From assembly GCA_003993805.1 (NCBI GenBank), contig RSEF01000014.1, positions 1,799,941 through 1,863,940 on the forward strand: 64,000 nucleotides of DNA, in the 5' to 3' direction. Made by a program: the position numbers and the translations under genes. This DNA is from Himantopus leucocephalus (taxonomy: Eukaryota > Chordata > Aves > Charadriiformes > Recurvirostridae). The notes below the pieces were generated by a model that worked only from the letters and a program-made list of their open reading frames with translations, had not been told where the DNA came from and did not search any database. This document shows positions 11,115-31,700 of the stretch, in pieces (position 1 is the stretch's first letter; the number at the start of each line of letters is the position of its first letter).

Positions 11115-14100
11115 TCAGTAGCATCACTAACTTATTACTCCTTTATTGCAGAATAACAACCCTACTCTTTTTCAAAAGTATAGCAGCACAATAAGCACAT
11201 CCTACTCTACTCCACAACCACTTATTTCCTTCAGTAACAGGAAGAAACAGCTTAGTTTATTTGGAAATACATTTAACTTTGAGAGATTCAGTAGGCCTAG
11301 GGGAAGGTACAAGAGAACTCTTTGCTGGTAGAATTGGTGATTAGTACCAATAGCACTTCAGCACTTTTGTCTCAGTAGACAAAGATCCTTTCACGAATAT
11401 AGCCATGTTTACCAGTTCATAGAGGAAATAGTGTTGAATCCACCTTACATTTTCTTCACTTTCTGATGCCTTGCCTTCTTTCTGAAGTGATAAACAGCCA
11501 GGATTTCCAGAAGAGACTTTGGGCGCTTCAGTCAACTGATGTGCCTCTTTGCCGACAGTAACAGATATCTGAAATTATGCCAGTTACTCGAAGGAGTCAC
11601 CTAAAGATTTTACATACGGGGACTGCATAATCTGCTATGTTCATAGGATCATGGGAGTTACAAAGCCCCTCACTGTACTTGGGAATACTCAGTGGCTTAG
11701 TCTGATTTTTAAAAACAAGGACCAAGATTTTCACACACTTAATTCTTTCCTAAGTTTAATTTGCTTAAGCCATTAGGGCTCTGCTGCGTTCTGGATGGAC
11801 GTAAGCCAGTGTTGACCACAGTTGAGAATCTGACCTCCCAGTCTAAAAAAAAATCGAGGACCTTATTGCTAAGCAGCATCACTGCCCCTCTTCTAAAGGA
11901 CCCACTGGTGCACTGCAGGCAGGCTGGGCAAACCCACCCAAATAAAACCAGAACTGAAGCATTTGCTAATAAAAACAAAACCAACTCGTGTAAAGAAAAC
12001 CTTTCAGTTCAGCCAGGCTAGAACTTCTGAAAATTAAGTTCGCTCTCATTAATACTGCTGTAGTTCAAGTCCCTTTGGGGCACTGGCTACCAGTGCTAAC
12101 TGTACTATCAATATTACATATTCATAGTTGCTGTGTCTTTCTCTTCTTCATTTCAATGAAAGGAGGAGGCTCTGTACCCTAGTCATGAGTGTTGCATCCC
12201 AGAAGTGTCTAGCTCCGTTTCCTGTTAATGAAACTTTTTTCATGCAAACCTACATTCTACTGATTTCCCTTTTCTTCCCAAGGAACTAAAGATTCTGTGC
12301 AGAATGCAGGGATCACCCCAGTCATCAGTACAGCCTGGTCTAAACACTAATGTGCATAAGTCACTTCTTGCCTTACAAAAACCATGCAAAGTCCTTTGGG
12401 ACCCTTTACTTACCAGCATTCACAATACTTGGTTGTAACAGTTGATCCTTCTAAGGCTTTAAGTGTGGTGCTTCACTACAGGTTTTTTCCTGTAACTTCC
12501 TAACTTCCATTTGCCTTTGTTCATGGCACTGAACTGCCTCTTGTCTTATGATACTTATAATTCCTGATGTCTTAATTGGGTACCAGCAAATTCAAGAGGC
12601 TGTTGAATTTTACAGAACCCAGTGGGTATTTCTTCCCCTCCAGTGTGTATTCTCCCTTAAAAGCAGTTTTCCCCATAACTCTGTTAATGTACACAGGTGC
12701 TATGCGAAGTCCAACCCATACCAGATACAGTAGATATTAACAGCTACAGAGCTTAATGTGATGTTGTATGTATCAATAAGGATGCAATAACTGTATGTGA
12801 CTGTTCAGCCTTTGGATATGATTTGTCCTCTTTCCTGTGTCTTTGGTCAAAGTAATTAAAGTGCTTCAAGTCTTAGTGGAAACCTTGTGGGGTGGGTTTT
12901 TTTTTTTCCTCCTTGATCCTTAAACCTTAAGGAATGTAGTGATGTAGGTTCTTTGTCTCAAGTGAGTCTGCAACGCTGAAACAAATGATTCTGGAAATGC
13001 AAATGTTCTTCACTGACTCAGTCCAATGCTAGGGATTAGGTTTTATTTGTGCGAGAATAGTCTGAGTTACTGTAGATGGTGTCTATGTCCTTGAAACTTA
13101 ATAAGATACTGTTTATCTGTTTTTGGTAACTGCTGTTAACTTTCTCCTTTCCTATAACTGTGGTTCCTTTGTATATAAGTGCACACTTCACTTAGCTGGC
13201 TTCACAAAATGGAAGTTCCTCTTGAAAAACTTTATTTTTGGAACTTTTTGCTATCTGTTTGTTACTTCTAAGCCTGAGATTTTCACATTAGATCCATTTA
13301 TATTTATTTTACTATTTACACCTATCACAGTACATTTATATGGAATACCATCACACAGACAAACCAGCTACTGACAGCTAATATAAAGATATTAGATTCC
13401 ACAAGGCTTAATCTGCATAGAGACCAGAAACACATTTAATGGTGAAACACAGATAAGTCTGCCTGTATTTCCCTTAATTTTAAGCCCATTTTGTGTAGAA
13501 TGTGATCTTCCTACCACAAATATCTACTTCTGTATTTGTCTTGTGGTCAACTTGTCTTGGATGGCCAGTGTCTTCCTATGCTTGATAGTTTATATTTCTC
13601 ATGGTCATGAAATAGGCAATTAATAGTTGTTTTTAAGCATTGTTTAAATATTAGTTAAATTTTGTTTGTCTTCCACTCTCCTCCTGGTAACCTACCAGTG
13701 ATATGTAATCTTACAGTGCATGTAACTTCTAATAGTGGACAAAACTCTCTGGGTATATATTTCTCTGACTCCATGTGAGGTGGAGATCTAAGAGAAATGA
13801 CACAGCTTTGGACTACGTCACCTATTTGCAGATTACTGTAGCTGTGCTTGCTAAAGCTTTACCAGAGACTCATTTTCCCTGGTGCAAGCAATATTCATTT
13901 GACTTGAGTAATTCAGAAATCATATGGGATACAAAAATCTATCTCTACTTGCAGCATCCTTGTCACTGATCCTCATTCTTTAGGAAGAATTGGAATTGAA
14001 ACTCCACAGCAAAGTAGTTCAACATCACGCTAGTTTGGTAAGTATTTTGTATGCAACATCAGTTATCCCGAAGTTGCTTCATCTCTCAGTTATGCTGTAA

Positions 14101-14538
14101 ACAGCACTGCTATTTGTGGCTTTTGTTTTGAAAAGTAGCCAAAATGGGATATTTCGGCAATTTTTGAGTGCTGTTTGTCAAGGGGGAAAAGGGTACAACA
14201 AATTCTTACAAAGTGATGGCCTATTAAAAGTGCTGGTTTACACCTACTGGATGAAATATACCCTCTTTTGATTCACTTTTGTCACTGTGGTGTTTTTGTT
14301 GACTCTACTACAGATCTTTTCTGGTCACTGGACAGCCACTATATAGATTTCTTTTGATTTTAGGCATGCGTGTTGAATGATCCATGCAACAGTGAAGAAC
14401 CTGCCATTGTATATTCCATATATTACTGTTGTACCAGTTGCTCTTGATTCCGTTAGCAGGATGCTGTTAGTTCCCCTCATCCTACAGTTTCATTCAATGA
14501 AAACATTTGAAAAGACAAACATGTTAGAGAGCCCAGAG
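11084..14538 (-). other. BMERB1: Probable BMERB1 3' UTR
   Basis: Sequence after the BMERB1 stop codon on the minus strand, AT-rich and without coding signal. Minus-strand AATAAA hexamers occur at plus coordinates 13303-13308, 13231-13236, 13042-13047 and in the cluster at 11084-11114, so the UTR could be about 1.2 to 3.4 kb long. The boundary is inferred only from hexamers. Confidence 0.5.
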
Positions 14539-20999
<6,461 letters not shown>

Positions 21000-23900
21000 T
21001 TACTATTCATTTCCCATTTTTAACAGATAGCAAAAGGCATTTAATACTAAATGCCTGTTGAGCCCTTGATTACTTGTCTTACTGGGATCTAATTTGTGTG
21101 TAGGTCATATCTGTCACTACAGATTATTTCAGATGGCTTTTGCTTTCTTGAATGTCACAGAACATTCTGAAACAGGCATCTGTATATTTAATAGTCATGA
21201 AAAAGACAGGTGTGTCATTGCACATGCTGCAGCAACAGTTTTCACTAGGGAAAAGAGCAAGGGTGAGAATAACAGGGAGCCTGGGAAGGGGCAGCAGAAG
21301 CCACTGTTTGGCAGATATGTTATTTGGCACAGCCAAGACAAGGTTTATATTCCGCTATGACCTTTCTTTGTGACTTTATTAATAACTTAGCCCTGATACC
21401 AAAGATCTGGAAACTGTCATAATTTGGCATCTAACTATTTTGAGGTCTTGTGCCTTGGGTGAATGTCTTCCATGGTTGATGTGAGTGCTTCAAATCCTTG
21501 ATGTGTGCAGAAAGTCCATTAATGTTAAGACACAGAAGACAGTTTAAAAAAAAAAAAACAACTGTATTATTAGCAGAAACTGCACCTTCAGTTCTTATTG
21601 AAAGTGATACCTATCCTGAGAGCTGCTATACTGAATTATTCCCCTGGAAGCTAGCAAACTTCTGCATTAGCTTCCTGGCAAATGTTTTAGTTTAGTGTCT
21701 CAGCCATATTGGCACCTAAGGCTCAGGTGTTGGTTCTGAGGGCTGCATCAGGGGCTTCCATTTTGAAATCACACCCTGAAGAATACCAAAGTGGCCTTTG
21801 TGATGAATTGTACATTCTTCAACTCAGATGTCGCCAATGCTATCCTTGCCCACAGATATCTGTCCTTGTTTCATAATCCTATGCCTGAAGGGTGGATTGC
21901 CTGTTGCCTAAGCCCCTGAAGGCAGCTAAAGTGCTATCAGAACATGGGTTGTCACAGGGGTATTTCAAGAGAGGAAACTTGAGTGATTAGAGTCTGTGTG
22001 TATGTGAGGGTGAGTGCACAAAGGGTAACGCAGTCAAATTATTGAATTAAGAGAGGAGTGGGAAAAGTAGGTGTTTCTGGCACAAATAATATTTTAATCA
22101 CAATCCAAGAGCTTTTATTTTCCCTGCTGCCTCTGCATGGAACACAGGTCTCTGCAGGGAACTGTCCTTCAGCTCCTTTGCTGGTGTTACTAAAACATGT
22201 TGATCCTTTCATCATTTGCTGCTTTGGTTAACTCCATCGTGCCTGTTCTGCTACTTTCATTGTGCTATGACAGCTATGCCTGCTGCTTTTTTACTTCTCT
22301 CTTCCCAAAATATGACAGTGAAAGACCTCTGATAATAATCTCTATTGCTGACCTCTTTTCCTTGTTTAGGTGCCACTGTCACCTCTGCTGGGGAACTGCT
22401 CTCCCACCATACATCTGACTTGTAAGACTTAATTTTATTGGGAAGACTAGCATGATGGCCTCAGGGCTGGTCCATGGTTCACTGCTGTATGTGTTTAGGA
22501 TGCTTGGAGAAGATACTTATACTGATGATTATTCTTATTTATTCATGCTGATCACAAGCAAAGCCTGTTTTACTCTTGAGATCCATCATGCTAAATGGTA
22601 CTAAAATCACTTTTATCACTTAACAATTTTAAACAGTATCTCCTCAGGAGAATCAATATTCAAAATGTGCTGGGATGTGAGCAAACCTCACAGCTCCTTA
22701 TCCATTCAATGTTCCTGCAGTTTGGGTGTCTTATTAATATAATGAGTGTTAATATATTGGAGGAAAATGACCATGGTTAACGAAGACAACAGTTTCTTGG
22801 CAAGAAATGTTCAATATTGAATTGCTGTATTCAAGTGGTATCTAGGGGCCAGACCCCCAACTAGTGAAAAGAACAGTAAGTTTCTACAAAAGAGATCTCC
22901 ATGACGCAGACAGAGGATATTCTTTTTTCTGTATCAGGTACATTTGGCTTCATTCTGGGAAGATCTGAAAGATACTAATTAAAATACTTCACTGTATCGG
23001 TTTGGTTCCCTGCCCTCCTTAAGGAACTCCCAAAAGCTGATGTCACTGCTCTTCTCTCAGGATTTTCAGGAATTTGAAATATCACTGGCAGTATGTTCCA
23101 TGTGAGCAAGATCATCAATGTGCAGTAGTCCCTACAGCCCCTATGCTCAATTTGTGACAAAGGCACTGGTCTCATTGCAACTGTAGTTGTAATTCCACCC
23201 ATTGTTTTGGTGCTGTCTTAATCTGACTGCAGACCATGTAGCTGGTGCACTCTATGTATATTCTTAGAGTCTTTTTTTCCCTGAGACCTAAACTTTGTTC
23301 CTGCCTTCACAGGAAAGAAGTAAATATGTGGCCAAGCACTTAAGGGCTGTAACAGCTCTGTGACAATCTGAATTCTGAAAGTCATAAGCCAGCTCCCCTC
23401 TCTGGACTCCCAGCCAATAGGGTAGTGTGTTTTGATAGTGGACAAAGACTAAACCCACCATCTGTACCAATCCCCTTAAGCCCATGGAACATTTATCCTC
23501 CCATCTGTGTCAAACAGCCTTTGTGTTTCATCCACTCCATGGTGCTGATTAGGAGAAAAAAAAAATAATTAAAAAGATATGGTTAAAGGAGGACTTTGGG
23601 ACATATTCATAAAAACCATGTGAAGGCTTCATCCCTCTGACTTCAGGAAAGCAGGAGGTATAGTTGCTTGTAACAAAGCACATCACACATCCGCTAGCAA
23701 ATAATTCTGAATGTACGGCTATGATTGCTGTCCTGGGCAAGAGTCACCTTGTTGCCCTCAAAGAAAAGGGAAGAGGAGGAATTCCTGGGAAAGAAAGCTC
23801 TTGGAAGGCCATTCAACCTGTACTAGTACTATGAACCCTTCCTCTTTTTTTCTTCTTATGCTCTGGTTCCTGGATGTGTGTGGTTACAGGAGGCCCAAGA

Positions 23901-25290
23901 GAAGTTAATGCTGCTTCTAGAAAAAAAATCAAATCCTAGTGGATTTCTCATTTGAAAGCTGGATAGTCAGCAGGGTTTGACTGACAGCATACTTGTATTC
24001 CTGTCAGACCTCTTTAGGAAGTAAAAAGAGCTTTTGGGAATCTTAAAGAAAGCAGGAATCTGCAGAGCAGAGAAAACAAAACTCCTTTGGGTCCCCTAAC
24101 CCTCTACAGAGAAGCTGGAGAAATACACTGAGCCTAATTCTGTCGCACTGTCTCTCCTGTTATAAATCAAATCTATCAGAATGCGAGACAGGCATGAGGA
24201 GAAGTTACACTATTGTCCATCTTGTTTAAGAGCACTGTTAGGTTCCCTGTGCACCTGGTGCTTTTCTCAAAGGAGAGCAGCACAGTCAGGTTATTGGTCT
24301 GTGCAGAATGCAATGGCTTTTTCTCTATAGATACAGCATGGCACAGGGTACTGAAATGACCTCCTCCAGGCCTGTTTAAGTTATCTGTAAAGCTGCTTCA
24401 GACATTTGCATAAAATTTGCAATATACAAACAACCTTTACCTCTGTTCTCTGGAATAGATAGTACATTCCTTCCAGTCCCTGTGAAATCGTTTTTGACGT
24501 TATAGAAAAAACATCAGTAAAGCAAACAGCAGTTACAATACGTCAGTTTTCCCCCCGGAGCCGAGCTTTAAATGTCTGCCCAGAAATCCTAAACACATGA
24601 GTTATGAGTACGATAAAACATTTCTCTTATTAAGAGCCCAAATCCATTCCTGGAGTAATTGCAATAATACTGAACTAGGGATGAATTCTCAGTGTGCTTT
24701 CATGTATTCCTGACACACTGTCTGCAATTCTGCTTTTCTGTTTCTTGATGGCTTATTGCAAGAAACCCTCTGTATGCTTGGAGATATCACATAAGCATGT
24801 ATTATTCTTTTCTCTTTTGGTATTTCAAGCTATATCATCAAAACCTAAAAGCAGACTCTCTGCCCAAAAAAAGATAAAATAGTTCGTAACGAATAAACAG
24901 CATGAGCAAAAGATTTTCTAAACATGTCACAAAATGACAGGGAAATAAGTGGGTCAGAAGAGTCTGCAGTAATCTGGCACAGTGACTCAGCCCCAATACG
25001 TGTTTCTGTGGTCCAGTTACCAGGAGAAGAATGCTCCGAGCATTGTCATTCCCATAAGATCCACAAGTGAGGTGACAGCATGAGTCACCCCTGCTGTGCA
25101 CCATCTGGACTGAGGGGGAGCAGGGCAAGGAAACAGACAGGAGACCTTCCATTCAGCTGTGCCCTGGCAGGTCTCGGAGGCTGTGGAAGATAATGGCAGG
25201 CAGGACTTAAAAAAGAAACATTCTATACTGGACACAGAAGCAGCATTTTGTTTTGTTTCAATAGAAATTGTTCCATAACAGCTAAATTTT

Positions 25291-25797
25291 TCATAGGATC
25301 ACAGAATGGTTTGGGTTGGAAGGGACCTTAANNNNNNNNNNNNNNNNNNNNNNNNNNNNNNNNNNNNNNNNNNNNNNNNNNNNNNNNNNNNNNNNNNNNN
25401 NNNNNNNNNNNNNNNNNNNNNNNNNNNNNNNTCTCAAGCCTGTCCAGGTCCCTCTGGATGGCATCCCTTCCCTTGGCATGTCAACTGCACCACACAGCTT
25501 GTTGTCATCAGCAAACTTGCTGAGGGTACACTCAGTGCCACTGTCCGTGTCACCAACAAAGATGTTAAACAGCACTGGTCCCAGTACTGACCCCTGAGGA
25601 ACATCACCCATCACTGGTTGCCACTTGGACATCAAGCTGTTGACTGCAACTCTCTGAGTGTGGCCATCCAGCCAATTCCTTATCCACTGAGTGGTCCATC
25701 TGTCAAATCCATGTTTCTCCAATTTAGAGACAAGGATGTCACGTGGAACAGTGTCAAATGCTTTGTGAAAGTCCAGGTAGATGATGTCTGTTGCTCT
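25291..25797 (-). mobile_element. CR1 LINE fragment (3' part of ORF2 to 3' end), minus strand
   Basis: On the minus strand, 25797 downwards reads a non-LTR reverse transcriptase with motif [13 protein letters not shown], then [15 protein letters not shown] (motif B region) and FADD (about 25515-25504, the catalytic motif C). The 3' end (plus 25291-25331) is the reverse complement of the typical CR1 tail, ending in ATTCTGTGATCCTATGA-like octamers. The frame is open up to the gap. The 5' part is missing, as in most CR1 copies, and the similarity fades after about 25797. The element lies in a BMERB1 intron in the same orientation as the gene. CR1 is the dominant LINE of birds and is also found in turtles and crocodilians. 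Confidence 0.93.
25332..25431. other. Assembly gap, 100 N
   Basis: Exactly 100 consecutive N inside the CR1 fragment, the conventional length for a gap of unknown size. True length and content are unknown, and any frame crossing it is not reliable. Confidence 0.98.
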
Positions 25798-28700
25798 AGA
25801 GAAGGTCTCAATATAGGGATAAGAAGATCATCTCCTTGGTTGTGTCACCAGCGAACATGCTGAACACCAGCCAAAAGCAGCCAGTAGTGATGGAGAAATT
25901 TGGATGACTGAAGTAAAGAGCCGTGTAGAAATAAGAGAATTGCTACAGACAGAGATCATAATGTGCTGTCAAGCTGTAGATTCGTTAAAATAAGGACTGA
26001 GGTGGGGAGGAGGGACATCAGTGGAGGCTTTGGGGACTGCAGGCGTTTAAGGCCTTGCCAAAGCTGTAGGGAATCTAGAATGATGAAAGTATTCTGGGAA
26101 TAGAAGAAAACTAGAAGTTTATGTATGCCCCTTGGCTACATTTGACTCCATTTTGTCCCTGTCAACTCATCTTAGTTTCTTAAAGCTTTTAATTATAAAT
26201 CTGTGAAATCACAGGCAACATTTAATGAATATAGCACACGTTGTCTGAGTCATTATGGTGTGTTTATCACCTTGTTATTTAGCCCAGCACCTGGTGCTGC
26301 TCAGGCTGGAAGACACAGAGCTAGCAATTAAGATAACAGATTGCTGACCAGCCTGCTTGGCAAGTCACGTTACAAATCAAAAGTCCTATGATTAACTTTA
26401 ACTATTAAAATAAGTGTGTCTATCTTTTTTTGTTAAAAGTGCTCTCTGACGGAGGAACAGTGGATAGAAGCACTGGACCGCAACTTGCAAAGTAATGTTG
26501 TAATTCAGCTATCCTTTCAGACAACTGAAGATGGCAGGACTTGAAAATCTCAGTCCCTGGAGCTCATATTTAAGGCATATTTCACAGAAGTTCAGAACGG
26601 TGTCTAAAGTAGCTGTCTGTATTTCATTCTCACTGACATTGTTAAATTCTCTTGAGCTTGGCCATCTCCTCTGCCAGTTACAAAGTTTTACTGTCAACTT
26701 CAATAGTAACAAGAGGAGCTTTCCCAGAAATGCCCTACTGTGGCAGGGGATATTTCTCTATATGGCAAAAATTGACTAAGTTAATTTGTGTAAAAACATA
26801 GAATAGAGAAGTTAGATTTAAATTCAGAAGTATCCAACCCCATTGCAGTAGCATACAGAAGACTGCATGTAACAGCATAGGGCCAACTTATGTGCATGGT
26901 TCATTTAAACTGGTCTGGTAGTTTTGTTTTTTGTTATTAGGCAGCAGAAGTAGGAAGCTCTAGGTTTGGCTATGTAGTGTCTCTAGCAGAATCGGTGACA
27001 AATTTCTTTCTTAATTTGCCTCCATATTTGACCTTTTCTTATTTTTAAAACCAGATGAGCAACTATTTGGTATCAAAGCTGAAAAGAATGTAAAGGTATC
27101 TGGTATAAAATTAAACATTGACAGTCAGTCCATTTCAGGACTTTTCAATTCCCTGTTGAGTCATCACTGATTTATACTCTCCTATTTATATCAGAAGGCA
27201 AGTGAGAGAGACCACTGAAATACCACAGGTCAAGCGTTAGACATTACAGAGCATCCTTGCCTATAGGAAGATCAACTGTGCAAAAGGGTGAGCCACAGTA
27301 ACTGTGAGTACTATATATGCATGATGTATTATGAATATGTTATCTTGGATACATGGTCTCATGGGAGACAATTCATTCTACCATCCATTCATGCAACCCA
27401 GACCACAGGTAGCTAAGAACCGGGAAATCAAAACCAGTTTGGGATTAAAGGTTACATTTGTAAATACAGTGCTAAATTACTCACCTAAAAATGACTACGT
27501 CAAAAGATTAAAGATACCCAGAGCTGCTCCCGCTTCTATTAACAGCATTTTGTGACAACCACAATATATATTCAATGTAGAAAATGCTATTTAAAGAAAA
27601 TTTTCCATTAAATAATTATTTTCCTAGCTCTCCAACAGAGATAAAAATGAAAATTCCTCCTTTTATTATTTTTTTCTTTTTTAAGACACAAACATCTCGA
27701 CTAACAGGTACTAAGTCTACAATTCATAAATACTTTGCTGTAATATGTTTATCATTATGCACCACTAAAAAAATGTCTTTCTCTTCTGAGCATTTTAACG
27801 TAGCATTTTTACTGCCACATAGTTGAAAGTATAATGTCGTATTTTCCTCTGGGGTTGATCATTTGCTGTCAAACAGGATAAAGGAGATGGCTCTGCAGAG
27901 AGATCAAACTAACAAAGGCATTTTTCTTTCCTCTTTGAGAGCTGATTTGTATTCATACTTTCAGCTTAAAGTGCACAGTCCAGAACCTTACAATTCTGTC
28001 CTGAACATGTTCCTGAGGCTTCCAGGCTCCCATCTGAAGAGCTGGGAGACCCTCACCAGAACTGGACCTTCCAGGAGTTCCCAGTTCTACAGTGGGCACA
28101 CTGACATCCTTGAGGCTCCCAGATCCATAGCAGTCCCCTAGAAATGCTGGCCCTAATCTCAGAAGCCTCAAGCTTTGAGTATCTGACAGCTTTTGTTAGG
28201 AAACCAGGTTGCACCATTTCCCAGCCTGCAGTTTCCTGGTTATTTCCTCAAGTACTCTGTGTATTTGCAAGTGAGATACCATTGCCATGTGCTTGGGATG
28301 GGAAAGGTAAATGGGGACATATAGTCACAGCCACAAATTAATCCTGTCTTGCAGAAGAGTGTGTGCCACACAATATCAATGGGACAGCCATGGTATCCCT
28401 CATAAAGCTGGGCTTGGTATTTTCCCTAATGGTACTTTATCTTATGAAGCCAACAACCTGACATGTATATTTACTGAAAAATATATATATCACACAACTG
28501 CCTCCTCTACAGCATGCCAAATTGCATCCTATGTTCCTGGAGCAAGATACAATCAGGGGGGAAAAAAAAAAAGGAAGGAATTCACAGTAAATTATATAGT
28601 ATTGTTAAGATTATAGAACTGTGAAGGAAAAAAGATTTATTACTCCTTTCCATGAAAAGACAGATCTTATCAGAAAACACCGACAACTCTATTCATGAAA

Positions 28701-31700
28701 AAAAATCTGGTTTTGTTGGTGTTACTTCTTTGCACTATAGTAACAGCTAGGTGCCAAACTCGGAGAAAAGTACTAGATGCTGTACATATAAGTAAGCAGT
28801 CCTAAGAGAATTCCATGCTTAACCTTAGAGGAGAGAAAACAGATAATATTTCATATATTTGTATAATAGTACAAAGACAAAAAGTAACACAGAAAGAATC
28901 AAAACTATTCAAGAAAGCAGAAGTCAGAACCTGCTTAGTGATACATAACAAGTTACCACCGCTATTCACACCTTTGACAGCGTGTTTATCTCTTTACACC
29001 CTCCCTCTCACCCTTACCCAGGGTGATGCTCAGTGTGTGTCACTATTGCCACATGTGGCATTAAGCCACTAAGAAGTCACAGTTGGTGCTACATTAGTGA
29101 GTCACTAGAAACAAACATAAAGTATTTGGTTGAAAAAGTAATTAAAATTTGAAATGAACTTTGTTCCTACAAAGACAGCATCATTGCTTTCTCACTTCAG
29201 AATGGAAACACTCTACATAAGCAGGCTTTGTAGTACAGTATTACTTTTTGAGTTTAGCCAGTAATGAGACACTGTTTCATGTTCCCACTTTGTGTGGGTC
29301 TACTAGATTTACTGCACTCATTCTAAATTAAAACATAGGATTTCTAAGTTGGTTTATTGAAATTTATAATCACCAAAGGAATTAATGTCTCATTTCTGCA
29401 GTTGTTGTGTAGCTTGATGTTGCTCCACTTGTAGTGGTTGCATAAAGCCAGGCAATCAGCAGACATACCTGTTTGTACTTTAAAATACCAATGTGCTGTG
29501 CATACTGCAAAAGACATAAAGGTGAGAATCCTATCTGACCTCTGTTGATGTGTTACTGTCCTTAGAAGGAATATGGACTATAAATTTTTCTCCATGATGA
29601 CTATGCCCTAAATTTGAGATTCTACCATTATGTCCAATACCCTATAGAATGACCATTACTGACTATCCCGCCTCTACTACTACTAGCAATGGGTACATCA
29701 ATGTCACAGCAGTAAAAGAGAGATTTATAGGTTTTTTTGCAAAGTGGGAAAAGTATAAATGTTAAAAAGGCAAGTAAAGAAAAAGTAAGTCTGATTGGAA
29801 GCAAGAAAAAAAACCCCACAGGGATTAATTATGTATTCTGGACAGCTAAAGAAACTGTGGGACTGCTAGTATGAGTTTATTACCAGGTCAAAGTCAAGTT
29901 CCAGCAAACTTATCCACATAAAAAGTAACTGTTCCTGGGCTTACAAGTAAGCAAACATAATAGTGTAAATTCCGGTCTAAAAACCTGAATGACTCTATGG
30001 AGAATTTGGATGATGTGGATCTTATGAGCACGCCAGAGAAGAGGGAGTCATCTAATAGAGTGTAGTGAAAGTGTACAAAGACAATGACCAATTTTAATTA
30101 TACTAAGTCATTGTGGAGGTGAATTTGGCTTTTTCACAGTATTAGTTTAGCAATGTAATAACCACACAGACATTAAGCAAATACTCTGTGTGTCATATTT
30201 CTAATATTTTTACAGATAAAAAAAAGTTTAATGAGGTAAGTAAAACTGTTTTCAATAATTGCCTAAAGCAACCTAATAGGGCTTACTACTTAATATCTTG
30301 TATTCCCTATAGATTAAAAAATTACCATTCAGTATCCCCTACATGGCAGAAATAACCACTCCCAAGACAGCTATCACAGGTGGAAGCAACTTCCACAGTT
30401 TTAGTTCAAGGTCATCCAATATAGCTGGCTTTGAGTTTTGCTTTCCATCTGGAAAGCCAGCAGTATCAGGCACTGGCAGATTTCCCAAGGAGCATGTTTC
30501 ATGATGACAGTGAATGCTATTTTGTAAGAACTCCATGCCTTTTCTATTCACAGGCATAGGTAGTAACTGTGGATGATCTCACGTATACTATTAATATTTA
30601 CTGGGTCAGAATGTGCTAATATATTTTAAAATGCATGAGTTTTGCACTACAAATTATTTTAGGTTCAGTTTTGATCAGTTCCTATATCATATAGAGGTCT
30701 GAGGTTTTGCTGCCTGTCTTCTCTGTCAGCTAAACTGAGCTAACACATTATCCATTTTTACAATCACGTCTTTCAGCACGGTAGATTTCCATGCCCCCCA
30801 GTGATATGAATCCTAAACTGCTTCTGAAGCCACACACAAGTATCCATAACAGTAATACATTAAATGTGCAATGAAGAGGATGCTGCCTGAGCAGCCCCCT
30901 CAGCTTTTTGGGTCTGTTATCTCACCAGGAAAGAAAAAAAGGAAGTAGAGAATTAGAAAGGGAGAGAGAATGTGCATGTTCTGACGTGGTATGTTTGCTT
31001 TCCTTAACAGCAAAGACAGATTGAAAATTTACAGTTTGACCCCAAACTCTTTTTATAGAGAATTTTTTAATAAATGAGCTGAGATAAGCCTGAGAAGCAA
31101 ATGAGGGGGAACGCTGGCTAGCTATAAACTGATGCTTTTCCATACACATTGTCTCCTTCATATCAATACGTGCTGAGTCCTCAGCTTTTCTGAAAATAAA
31201 CCCAGAAGAGCTGGAGATAGCATATGATGGCTTTAAGTGATATTTTCATTTCCTGGGCTGGCTGTAGATGGTCACAACAGCTCCTGGCATAATTTTATGA
31301 AATTTCACAATATCAGTAGCATAGAAGGAGAGATGCTACAAGCAGCCACAATTGCTACATAACCTTGACATATCCTGAGGAGGTTCATCCTGGGCACTAA
31401 GTGAGGCAGGGCCTTGAGACAGAAATAGGATTCAATAATACAATTACGGAGCAAATCACAGTGCATCTGCTCTGCTGTGACTATGGTTGCCTGAGCTAAA
31501 ATGCAATTGCCCAACGTAAATTGTGGCATTACCTAATTGAGGAAGGCTTGATTTTATAATCTGAAAATTGGTTCCATGTAAACTTTCAGTAATTCTTCAT
31601 AGCAAGCAGGTATTCAGCTGGAAATAGTACGGACTTCCTGGACATGAAGAGTACAGCTGTCCTCCTTTTCTTTTGAAAGGAAGAAATAACAGCACGGAGC

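Noticed and set aside
25306..25597. Plus-strand frames crossing the N gap
   Set aside because: They run antisense to the CR1 reverse transcriptase and through 100 undefined bases.
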